A DNA stretch of 64,000 nucleotides from the NCBI GenBank assembly GCA_030544215.1, contig JARZZO010000011.1, positions 17,996,501 to 18,060,500 on the forward strand. Direction: 5' to 3'. The stretch's first letter is position 1; every line of letters starts with the position of its first letter. Source of the stretch: Zantedeschia hybrid cultivar (Eukaryota > Streptophyta > Magnoliopsida > Alismatales > Araceae). A program made the translations under genes and the position numbers. Shown here in pieces: positions 21,885 through 32,700 of this stretch. Under the pieces are notes generated by a model. It worked only from the letters and a program-made list of their open reading frames with translations, did not search any database and had not been told where the DNA came from.

Positions 21885-22490
21885 TTATGCGGTACTCTGA
21901 ATATGACCCGTTGAATAAAGAGAGGAAGAGTCCTCTATTCTCCACTATTGCCCACGGTTAGCTTCAGACTGGCTATTTGTCAGGATAGGGGCAACTTGGT
22001 TTTGGTTCTGATGCTCCGGGAGTGGGTTCTGCACTATGCCCATGTTGGGTGGTGGTGCTGCTTGTACTGGTGGTCTTGCTTGCTGCTGCTACTGCTGCTG
22101 TGGTCTTCTCGCCTTCAGGGCTGATATATACTTTTTCATCTCCTCCCAGTCTATGCCGCCCTGCTCGTTGAGATCATGAATATAATCTCTAAATTGGAAG
22201 CATGTGTCAATGGTATGCCCAGGTTGCCTATGGAAATAGCAATACCTGGACGTGTCAGCATTCTGAGGCCAGACGGCCTTTTCTCTTGGCAAGACTAAGG
22301 CATTAGCTGCCATTAGAGCATTGAAAATATATGCCAAGGATTCTGGGAGGGCTGGGTATTCTGCCCTCTTCGGGCCTGGTGGTCTTCTCTGCTGGTTGTA
22401 ATCACTAGGAGGAGGGACATTATGGTATGCCGGCGGTGCGCGCGGCTGATATTGCTGCTGTTGCTGGTACTACTGTTGTTTTGGCTGCTA
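21885..22490 (-). pseudogene. Gln-rich end of gag with zinc knuckle, cut by four TAG codons
   Basis: Same frame as gag. Stops: TAG 22488-22490, TAG 22470-22472, TAG 22089-22091, TAG 21945-21947 and TAA 21885-21887. The longest open part (22092-22469) carries YCYFHRQPGHTIDTC, a CX2HX4-5HX4C-type knuckle like that of Tat gag, for binding element RNA. Most TAG codons stand in runs of Gln codons and are therefore probably mutated CAG. Confidence 0.8.
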
Positions 22491-24098
22491 GTATTGCAAT
22501 TGCCGTTGCGGCGGCTGCTGTGGCTGTTGCTGTTGTTGGTTCTGGTTCGGCTGCTGGGGCCGCTGATACTGTTGTTGATAATGGGGGTTCTGCTGCTGCC
22601 TGTACCCCTGCTGGTTTGGCTGCGATGGCCTCTGGTATTGTTGCTGAGTCCTCACGAACTGGGGCGAATTGTTGTTCATGCTACTGACTTGCTCATGAGA
22701 GAGCGTGCCCTCAGTGGTCGGACCTGTGCTGGGAACATTTGACACTGCAGGCTTTCGAGGTGGAGGCCTACTAGGTCTGTGAGGATCAAAGACGCTAGAG
22801 AACGTAGCGTCCTTGAAGGCATTCTGACAGTACCGTGCTCTTTCATAAAGCTCTGCCATGTTGGTCAGATTGTTCAGGGAGAGGACTAGCTTGAACTGGG
22901 GCGTGGCATTGGAGATCAACATCTTCACTTGCTCAGATTCGGACAAGTGATCCTTCACCTTCTCGGCCAAGCCTCGCCACCTGTCAGCAAAACTGACAAA
23001 CTCCTCATCAGGTTTCATTTTTTCTGCTATTAAGTCAGTGATGGACAAGGAGGGTGCAACTCTGTCTTGGTATCGTTGAATGAATTTACGAGAGACGATA
23101 CCGTAGTCCTCTACTTCGGAGGGTTCCAGGGAAAATAACCATTCAAGAGCTGATCCCTCTAAAGATCTCCTGAACAAAAAGGCCAACGACCTCTTGTCGT
23201 TCTGCCAGAAAGACGATTCGTACATAAACTCCTTCAAGTGTGTGAAGGGGTTACCAGTACCGTTGTATTTCCGGTACATTGGCATCTCAGAGGGTGGCAG
23301 GTGTAACACTGGCAGGCTCGGTAAATTGATCTCTGGTGCAGCTTTGACCCCCATCATCTTTTGGAGGTTGTTGAATTGTTCATCCATGCGCTCCATCTTG
23401 GCCAGCAACGCTTGCGTGGTCAGATCTGCCTGGGGAGGAGGAGGAGGTGGAGGTACTTGATAGGCCTGCTGCCTAGAGTACGTCGGACAGGGAGGACAGT
23501 AAAGAGGAGGTCCGACAGAGCTTCCGCCATGTCCGAGGGCATTTTGATAAGCAGGCGTTAGCGGTCTAGCCGGTTGCCTAGAGGATGAAAGTTGCGGCCC
23601 AGCTGGCCGAGAAGTAATATGGAGGCCTTCCACGGCCTGATGGATGTAAGGAGGATGAAGAGGAGGTTGTTGAGGGACAACAGGGGGAGCCACAGGGTTT
23701 GGCTCAGCAGGCTGCATGGATGCCTTCCCCTTCAGAATAGACTGGATTGCCTCAAACTGCTGAGGGTCCAGACGGGAGGCAAGAACTCCCAAAGCGTTGA
23801 CGAGATCGGAAGGATCAGAGGATGAGGGATCATTCTGATTCATGTCCCCCTCAAGATTGGGATCAGGAATCGCATATTCATGCGGGGGAAGATCAGGATA
23901 TCGATCATGGGGATGAAAGAGAGGTGTCCGGACATTCCCATCTTGTCGATATGGAATGGGGACAGAATTACGGGAGGCATCAGCATCTCTCCCGTTCTCA
24001 TAGTTGTAGTCCGAATCGCGAGGGGCATTAGTATCTCCCTCGTAGTTGATGATGGCGTCTTGAGCCATACTCAAGTCCCTGCCTGATCGTAGCAGCAT
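22491..24098 (-). pseudogene. Gag (capsid) of family A element
   Basis: The first in-frame ATG is at 24098; the frame is open without ATG to 24134. The N-terminal third is acidic and proline-rich. Next comes a short coiled region (QALLAKMERMDEQFNNLQKM). The retrotransposon gag domain follows: PMYRKYNGTGNPFTHLKEF, SLEGSALEWLFSLEPSEV, RKFIQRYQDRV, KPDEEFVSFADRWRGLAEKV. A Gln/Pro-rich tail is interrupted at 22488. Gag forms the virus-like particle that holds element RNA. Leucine-rich open frames on the plus strand here are only the reverse reading of the Gln codons. Confidence 0.88.
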
Positions 24099-24587
24099 GA
24101 TGTTAGATTCTTTTTTCAAAGATTTGACAAACAAGTTGCACAGAGATTAATCAATCAAGTAGATGCTTAACGTGATTTTAAGGTTCCTTGTTGAGTTATT
24201 TGGATTCAATTAAACCACAAATTCGCTCAGGAAAAGGATCCTAGTTTCAGTTCAATATCCACCGTTATTCTCTATGGCTTTCTCTCACAACGTTTATGGA
24301 ATCTAACCGGGACTTCAACTGGTACAACCAGCCCGATGATCAAGGAGGAGTACCTTGATTTTGGGGACTTATGGAGGCCTCAACGTCAACTTCTCTAGTC
24401 TGATCAAGGGACCAACCCAATCAGAGAGAGTTGCTGACGTCAAGTAGTGTGTTCCTAAGAAAAGGAGGGTATTCGCCTCAATGCGTATGACCTATGGCCT
24501 GGATGGCCTCTAATGCTTAATAATAATGGGTAGTAGCACTCAAGTCACAAAAATCTGAGAACTGGGGAAAAATTAAAAAACTGTCTG

Positions 24588-24735
24588 AATTGCGTCGAGT
24601 GTAGTAGACGTTATTAAAACAAAATCTTAATTTTTTCGCAGAAACTCAGATTGCAGACAGCAGAGAATGAAGACTGAAAGGCGTCTGGGTTTATTGACGC
24701 AGTTTGAAACGCGTCAGTACTCCTAGACGCTTTTC
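24588..24735. repeat. Three leader copies of the ACGCGTC/GACGC palindrome
   Basis: ATTGCGTCGAGT..GTAGACGTTA, AAAGGCGTCTG..TTGACGCAGTTT and GAAACGCGTCAGT..CTAGACGCTTTT. They match the LTR palindromes in layout and sit near the opposite end of the internal region from those at 14445-14510. Confidence 0.75.
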
Positions 24736-25102
24736 AAGTCGCAGAAACAGTTTTGCATGAGGGATTTCTGGGTTGATTCCTCCTCAAACAGGATAAAAAC
24801 AGTAAATAATCAGTTCATGCAAAAAAAAAATTAGTTCCAGATTTTAACATGATGATTTTACTAACTAAACAACCAAGATGCCAATCAATCACACAACATT
24901 TTCATTACAAAAACAGCTTTTTCAATTAATCAATGGGGAAGGCAAGATCTTGCCACAGGGGTGTGCACGTAGTGCACGAGGGAAATTAACTAAACTAAAA
25001 CACTCACCAATTGGTGAGGACGTGTCGAGAGACACAAGTGGTGCACCGTGGGTGCCCGATTGATGATAGTAAGAATAAAAAACTAAAAGATGGCGAGACC
25101 AA

Positions 25103-25120
25103 GTCCCACCGTGATCGCCA
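25103..25120 (-). other. Candidate primer-binding site of family A
   Basis: On the minus strand, 7 nt after the 5' LTR end, lies TGGCGATCACGGTGGGAC. It starts TGG, as required to pair with a tRNA CCA end. The TGGCGA start resembles primer sites recalled for Tat/Ogre elements (tRNA-Arg type). The exact tRNA is not established. Confidence 0.5.
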
Positions 25121-25127
25121 AAAAAGC

Positions 25128-26437
25128 TGTGAGTGCTTAGAATGACTGTGTGATTATCATGAAAAATCTATGTTGTTTAAGTGCAAAATAAACCTATTAA
25201 AAACAAAAACTATGTGAAGTGATCGCCAGAAACTTTTGACTTAAAAGTTCCAAAAGAAAGTTTGATCGCCTACCCGATTAAACGCGGAAGATATTGAGTC
25301 CTTGATTCCCCTCCTTCAGCCGGCTGAAGAAAGAGAACCCTTCTCGTTCTTTGTTCTTCCTGTTGAGTTTGAAGTTGAGGATCGTCCAGAGATTCTTGTG
25401 ACTTTGTGCTTGATTTACTTCCTTTGATTCTTCTTTTGCAGTTTGTAAGAAATATAAAAAGAAAAATGAAGAAACAATGATGAGAATTTAAGTAGAAATA
25501 GTATATGTTCTAATCATGGTTATAAGCATGCAACTAAACAGCAAACTTACTTGTTAGATAGCTTTTGAAACCCCTTGATCAAATAGGTTTTTGAAAAGAA
25601 TGATGTTGTGGTGTGTGTTGCATGAAGTGATGATGAAGAATGAGAGATTAATGAAAATGTAGAATGAAAGTGCAGAAATGAAACACTTATGCCGAATTGG
25701 ATGAAACCTTGAATTGGATGAAGAATGAACGCCGACTTCTGGAAACAGCAGCGCTTCGGCGTTTGGACGTCGTCGCTTCAATCTTCAATCACTAACTTTG
25801 ATTCTAACTTCTCTCTCTTCTCTTTTAACTTTCGAGATGCAAGGTATTTATAGACTTCTTCTGCGTCCGCAGATTTACATGGAAAAATCTAGGATTTATC
25901 TATCTTAACCAACAGATAAATACATATTAATTCATCTTTATCTGTAATTATCTAAAACGCGTCCAGAATGGCTGACGCCTTTCAGATTAATTAAGATAAG
26001 GATAAACATCCGGAAAAACTTATCTTTATCTGTATTAGCTAAAACGCGTCTACATGTGTAGACGTCTTTTACATTAATTAAGATAAGGATAAACATTCAG
26101 AAGAGAAGTTGAAATAGCCTAGGAAACATAAAACGCGTCGTACCTGACAGACGCCTTTTATCTAATTAATCAACTGATTAAAATTCAAATTTAAACGTTA
26201 AAATAAGAATAAACTCTAAATGACGTCCATACAGGTAGACGTCTTTTAGGCTTCTTCATATTTTAACTGAAATTTGAGTTAAAATCAACTTAATTGATTA
26301 ACTTAAACATGTCTGTTAAACCCGACACTCAAAAAGATCAATAAAAATTAATCAATTATTAAATATTAGACAATTCTGAGGCATTATTATATGATATGAA
26401 ATTTACTCGAAATGACGTCAAAATTAGCGTGTCTATA
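25128..26437 (-). repeat. 5' LTR of family A element
   Basis: 1310 bp; the promoter copy, because the element reads on the minus strand. It has a minus-strand TATAAATA at 25845-25852 and four palindromes starting at 25954, 26041, 26130 and 26218 (spacing 87, 89, 88, as in the other copies). The outer end reads TATA on minus instead of TGTA, a single change from the usual TG. Confidence 0.93.
25954..26247. repeat. 88-bp-period palindrome array (5' LTR copy)
   Basis: Same four-unit array as in the 3' LTR. The second unit is nearly a perfect palindrome: AAAACGCGTC, TACATGTGTA, GACGTCTTTT. Confidence 0.9.
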
Positions 26438-26442
26438 GTGAT

Positions 26443-27000
26443 CTCTTTTAAACATGAACCTGCAAGGGGTTGCAGAATCAAATAGATAGTTTGTGGAGAG
26501 CAAAAGGATTGTATGCAAATGAGGGGAGGATGCTCTTGAAGGATTTTTTGTGGCATTTTTCCCTTAAAACGAGTTTTTGAATTCATAAACCAAACATGGA
26601 GAAATGTATGCCAAATTTTATTTGAAGATGATTCCTCAAGCAAGTTGCAAAATCAACCTATTATCTTGAAAGAAATAAAATCAGTTGTACATCCGACTTG
26701 AATATACTATTCAAATGCTTATTTGATAGTATTCTACCTATGAAATTATGTGAAATTGACTTTGGGAGTGTTTAACAATAGTTTCATATAGATTCTTTAA
26801 AATAAGATGTGTAAAACAAGTTGTACAATCAACCTGATTTTAAGCAAACAGAGAATTTCTAGTCTTTATTGCATGTAAATGAACTCATTTGGATGCCAAT
26901 TTTGTTTTACTGATGTGATTAGTGATTCTTATTGTCATAGGCCCAAGATTTATCATGCTTATAGTCCTAAGTATATTGGATTGTTCAATATCATTCCTAT
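26443..27000. repeat. Right block of the 175-bp tandem array
   Basis: Units start GTTGCAGAATCAA (26468), GTTGCAAAATCAACCT (26643) and GTTGTACAATCAACCTGAT (26820), 175 and 177 bp apart. The array fades after about 27000. Confidence 0.7.
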
Positions 27001-27732
27001 AGTGTGAATCTGCAACTAGGGTGCAGATTCAATAGCTATGCTTTGTCTTGAAGGAACCTTGCACAATCATGGTGAGAATACCCTTATAAATATGTTTGGA
27101 GGGTTAGTACAATCATAACAATGAAGAAATCGATTTGGTAAAAACACTTGTACTTGAATCCTCCATTAAAACTTCAAAAATCAAGGTTACAAAATGAAAA
27201 TCCTGAGTAAACAACCTTAGTTTCAATATTCTATGATTTGAAATGACTTAAGGTCACTTCATACCTCAAAAATATAAAGATTAAGGTAGTCTCAAATTTG
27301 TGATTTTGGCAGCATTAGTTCCTTCGTAAGGACAATCCTTATGAAGGGATCTTTAAGTAGTATAACATTTCATGAATTCTCATTCTATTTTGATGCTCCA
27401 TTTGACCTTAAAGTCCTTAATGGAGTGATCAAAGATAATTTTGTTATCTTCACACATTAGATCGCCTCATTTGTAGAACTAATGAGAAAACCTAAGTGTG
27501 AAATAACTGAGAATTCACGAAGAGCGATAGAGGTTAATCAGAGATAGTAAGTCCCTAGAATAAACTAATCCTACAGATACTGAAACCTGCAGTGATGCCA
27601 AGTTACTACAAATATCAGGTTCTAGTGTGCGGATAAAAGTGACATTTCAACTCCAACAGCCTTGAGACCACAGACTAGGGATAAATCTGAAGTAGTTAGG
27701 GTCATGAAGAATCAACAAACATAACGAGTTGG
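27001..27732. other. Intergenic DNA, nothing recognised
   Basis: AT-rich, without a gene-like frame; perhaps further decayed array units up to about 27130. Confidence 0.5.
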
Positions 27733-29224
27733 TGTAATACCCCAACTCTCCAATTCACAATTTTGAAACTAATTTATCGATTTTGACCAAATTGAACCGG
27801 CTTAAATTTCTTTAATCTCATTTATTTTGAGTTAAATATATTTTGTGATGAATATATGGTGATTTACATTTAATTGAATGGTTTAGATGTGATGTAACTG
27901 AACAAGATTTGGTTTCTAACTTTGTTAATCGATTTATTCTTCATATCGATTAAGTAACTCCATTTGATTAACGATATAGCTTTAATCGATTACTTAGTTC
28001 GATTAACTCTATAACACTAATCAATTATGGCTTTGCATTTTCACTTCGATTATCGGTATATTGTTAATCGATTATATGTTCAAGTCTTTAACTTCGATTA
28101 TCAATAGAACTCAACTCAAGTTATTGAGTTTATACTTCAATTATTGATATAGGCTTAATCGATTATTGCGTCTAAGTTTAATTGATTACTATAATCACAT
28201 GTGACTTAGATTACCATTTCACGATTATTCGATTGATATGATCTATTACCTCTTCAAAGTCTTATGACTAATCGATTACCGTGTTAAGGATAAATTGATT
28301 TTGAGACTTGAATTGAACTTCAATTATCTTTATATTTTCAAAATTATTAACCCTTATATCTGACTTCAATTAACAACTTTCTTTTGATCGATTAACTGAA
28401 TATCTCGGCTAGTGACTATGACTTTGATTATCGTAGTTGTACTTGAGTGTCCTTGGACTGTGCGCACCTGATTACATGTGAAGTATTTTTCTGTCAACAG
28501 AAAATCTTTATCTTTATTACTGAAAAGTCAAACATTAGACATAGTGGGAAGCCTCTCTCCAACGTCTCCTTCTCTAGTCTAACGGACAGATTTTGAGGAC
28601 CACATCTATAACCTGAAGCTTATGTTCGAAAAATCTAAGCCGAAGCACACAAGAATTCACAAGAGAATAGTTTGGGTCTCTCTTTGTCCAATCGATAGCC
28701 AGCAAGAAAGAGAGAGATAGAGAGTTCTTTCAAAGCTTAATCTCCTTCTGCGCACATTGAAACTTTGGGGGGCCACGTAAAGATCAAGAATTGTATTCCT
28801 AGTTTTTACACTTGTTTGTACCCTTGATCTTATTTGTGTTCACTTGTAAACACTTGTCTTTTCTAAGGCACCACTGTATTTTCTGTACATTATACTTCAT
28901 TATTGTTTCTTCTTCCTAGTTGTTGGAAAAGATGGTTTGTTGCATACAGGAGGTTGTTTCTTCTTCACAAAGTTGAAGAGAGGACCAACAGTTGTTAGTG
29001 GTTGTTATATAACCTGCAAGGGGTTGATACCTTACTATAGTAGAACTCTCAAGAGGATTGCTTGGAGACTAGACTTAGGTTTGGATAGACCGAACTAGTA
29101 TAAATCATGAGTTCTTTGTGTGATTGCTCATTGTTCCTTCCCTTTCTATCCAAATTAACTATTTAATTTCGCAACTTGTGTTAGCTAATTTTTTATAACC
29201 CATTCACCCCCATGGGTTCTACAT
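27733..29224 (+). mobile_element. LTR-like remnant, possibly Copia SIRE-type
   Basis: It begins TGTAATACCCCAACTC and ends near CATTCACCCCCATGGGTTCTACA. The last 500 bp has words I associate with R/U5 of SIRE-type Copia LTRs (CTTGGAGACTAGACTTAGG, GACCGAACTAGTATAAATC). No protein sequence and no convincing target duplication, so ends and class are uncertain. The first 550 bp is studded with AATCGATTA-type words. Confidence 0.4.
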
Positions 29225-29748
29225 AGCTGGACAAGAGTCACAAGTATAGCTCAATGATATATATGGTGCCGATGGATCTGTGGTGAGGGGTACAATGACA
29301 CTGTAATAATTTAAAACATGATCAAATTGAGTTTATATTTTCTTTGGAGTGGATTTGTGGCGAGGGGCATAGGGCCATGATTAGATAAACTTAGTATGCT
29401 CCATAAAAATTCTTGCAAAATTTTCTTAAAGATAAAGTCATGATAGATTTTATATGAATTCAAATAAAAATTTTCTTTCATCTTTTTCTACTTCTATCCC
29501 TTCATTTGTTATTTTAAAGAGTTTTGTTACATTTAAAAAAAGAGTTTCAAAAATTTAAAGGCAACGAACTTAATTCCCAAGTATTAAAGTTTGTTTTGGG
29601 CAACGAACTTAATTCTTGAGTACTAAGTTTATTAGAAAGGAGAAGATTTTGCGCAGGATAACGGCGATGATCTAGATAGAGTGGCCTCATCCTTAACATC
29701 ATCATGCGATTACTTCAGGTAATACAAGGCCTTATACCAATAGCCATA
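29225..29748. other. Intergenic DNA, nothing recognised
   Basis: AT-rich, with the short repeated phrase GGCAACGAACTTAATTC at about 29561 and 29598. No gene. Confidence 0.5.
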
Positions 29749-32700
29749 CTATAAAAATTGTCTGAGCTTGACTCAGATTACTATCATGGCATCAGACTTC
29801 TCACCATAGATCCACTTCAGAAAATATAAACTCAATTTGAGTTTGTCTCAAATTATTGTCGTGGCATTATATGTTATGCCCTGCACTTTTACAAAACTTA
29901 TTAATGAATTCGATTAATTTAACTTAGACCAATTAACTAATTATGAGAGTCTATTAATGAGTTTAAATAATTTGATTAATCTAATTAACTTTATTATGAA
30001 AGTCCATTAACTCAATTATACTATTAAAAATAGTCCACTAATTTAGTTAAAATTCTAATTTAGATGCATTGGACAACAGTATAGTAAAATAATGGTAACT
30101 TTTTATAAAAAAAATCAAATTAAGACATGGTTGGTATCATTGGAAAGAGAATAAAAAGGTCTATAACTTTGTAGAGGATCATTTTTACTAATTCAGATGT
30201 GTTAGAGATCAAAAATATTAATGATCAATTTTAAAAAAGATTGTCCATAGAAAACAAGTTATAATCGAAATAGGATTTGAATTAAGAAACAAAAGGGAGT
30301 GTAACTAAAGTTAACCATGACCTGAAGTTATGTATGACATATGTGAGTTTAATTAAAAATAGAATATAATAAATTTGAGTATGCTCAAGATTCTAATTAG
30401 TGGGTAGAAAGTCATAATTAGAATTATAAAGTAAGATTCTATACACATATTTACTTGACACAGTATATGTGTTTTAAGTATAACTTCATATATAAATTTC
30501 TAAATTAAGTAAAAATACTTTCATTAGAAAGACAATACAAAATTATATAAGTTTTATGAAGACCATATATTTAAAATAAGTCATTTACTAATCGAAATCA
30601 GGACATATTTAGATATGAATGAAATTTGCTAGATTTTTGAGTTCGGATTACATAAAACAACAGGTTAGTAAAACAGATATAACTTTTATACAAATATCTA
30701 CAAATAGTGATATTAGTGGCATTCGAAATATAATAAAAAGTTCTAAAACTTAGTATAAGAAATTTTTTTCCTAATTCAGACGTTTAAGGGGTCGAATTTA
30801 AAAAACTTTAGAAAAGAAAACTGCACGTGATATGAACATAGTCCAATTTACACTAAGAAATGATTTTAACATGGAGAATAAATCGGAGTCGGAATTTGAC
30901 TCCATTAAAGAAATGGGTTGTTAGTGGTTATATTAGGAAGGGAAATAAGTATAAATAGAACATTAGGATCGTGCATAAGCTCTCCTGCATGCAACTATCT
31001 TCTAAGGATAAGTTCGTGTGGTGTTCTTGAAAGAATAGAGTTGATTCATGGTTATTTCTTTTGAGAAATTAATTCTAATCAATATTTTATATTATTAGAG
31101 GATTAGAGAATGTTGAAAAGAGTTTAGAGAATGTGAAAAAGTGGAAAATAACTTAGAAGAGAAAGAAACTAGGATTAGATAGCAGGGGAGACATAAGGGA
31201 ATCAAGAATCGATCTTTCCTCCAGAGGTATGTGGATAACTCTAAGCATGATCTATTTTATAATAAAAACTATATTATTTTTCAAAGATTTCAAAAAATAA
31301 TCAATTATTAAAAGTTTGATTTATATGTCTATATTATTTTTATGTTCTTCTTTACTATTTAAACCATAATTATTATCTCAGTATATGCAATTTGTTCATT
31401 CAATCTGTTTTATTTTCAACTTTGATCATCCAAATTATAGATATTTATTTTCCTTTTTTCAATATCCAATTGAGTTTAAATTTTTATAGAAGTCTATTTT
31501 ATATGATATATTTCTATCTAATAAATTTTATAATTTTTTGAATTCTTTTATTTCACTTGATTCATGTTTAAATAATGTTAAATTTTGTAAAAACCTTTTT
31601 TATATTGTCCTTGACTTTCATGTAAAGTTTGAGAATTTTTTGACCATGTTTGCTATTTATTTTGCCCTCTATTTTAAGTTGCTGAAATTCTATTTAAGTC
31701 AGATTTTTAAAATTAAAACAGGAGCCGAAAATCATATCAAACCAATCTAGAAATTGATAAAACTTTGTCCACACTTTAAATATGACCTATTTGACATATT
31801 CGCCAAGTTTTTCTGAATCTATTTCATAATATTCGGCCTATTTGTTGAGTTTTTAGCTGTGAAAATTAGTTTTGATTGCCGAAAAATATGTTTGTTCTTT
31901 CGAAAATTCGGAGAAAATTTCTTTGACTATCATTTCTATCCAACAACCTATTCTAATCAGCTTGACTTTGATTATCCATCTATATGACCATGATTACTCT
32001 ATAAGTGACTATTTTGTATATAAAAATATATATTTTAACTTTTATATGTCCGTATCACTTTATCCGTTTAATTTTCTGATCTATGATCATTATGAGTTCT
32101 GTGAAAAATATATTTATATTATATTTGTTTGATATATGTTTGGACATTGTCATTTTCAGGAGATTGAGACTCATTCCATAAGCGTCCGTAGATGAGTTTT
32201 ATCCGTGGGCAATGAAAAAATCTCGATGATTGTATTTTATTTTCAGTCATTTAAGGTGGGACAATAGACTCCCCAGCTATGAATGTGTCAAGGCCTAACA
32301 TACTTGTCTATATACTCTGATATTTATTTGTTCGGCTCCTTATCTGGTAGTTAGATGCATGTCTATTTGATATGTTTGACACATAAATATGAAACGTAAT
32401 TTGTTGTTTAAATTATATAAATTCAGCTTATAATATATTCAATTCATTCATTTGATATTCTTGATCAGTTATTCTTTGATCTCGATTTATTCAAAAATTC
32501 ATATTCGTTCTGTTTAGATATCTTTTAGAAACTTATAAATATGTTCTAACCATATGATCTTTGATATAAATATGATTTGATAAGTTGCTATGCAATGATA
32601 ATTTGCTACATGTTTAGTTTGATATGTTCGATATGTAATATGTTCTGTTCATGGCTAGTAGATTTGTTCAGTAAGATAAGAATTTTATTATGTCATATAT

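Larger units (their letters stand above)
24099..25127 (-). other. Leader between primer site and gag of family A
   Basis: About 1 kb of untranslated leader without a credible gene. It holds three more palindromes of the LTR type (24588-24615; 24677-24705 in inverted order; 24707-24734). Confidence 0.65.
12096..26442 (-). mobile_element. Tat-lineage Ty3 retrotransposon, family A, with GTGAT target duplication
   Basis: The body, 12101-26437 (14.3 kb), is flanked by perfect GTGAT copies at 12096-12100 and 26438-26442. It reads on the minus strand: 5' LTR 26437-25128, primer site near 25120, gag, zinc knuckle, protease, G-patch, reverse transcriptase, RNase H, a second (archaeal-type) RNase H, integrase, then about 2.3 kb without genes and the 3' LTR 13408-12101. 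The extra RNase H before integrase and the long internal region mark the Tat/Ogre lineage. The two LTRs differ by roughly 30 substitutions in about 1308 bp by eye (about 2-2.5%), suggesting a recent insertion. The coding part nevertheless has at least eight in-frame stops, one frame change and an altered integrase residue, so this copy is unlikely to be autonomous. Confidence 0.93.

Noticed and set aside
22422..22742. Leucine/valine-rich plus-strand frame resembling a membrane protein
   Set aside because: It is the antisense of the Gln/Pro-rich gag tail of family A.
12101..26437. Endogenous pararetrovirus or other virus instead of a retrotransposon
   Set aside because: Two LTRs with a target duplication, integrase, and Tat-type double RNase H show an LTR retrotransposon. 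No movement protein or envelope is present.
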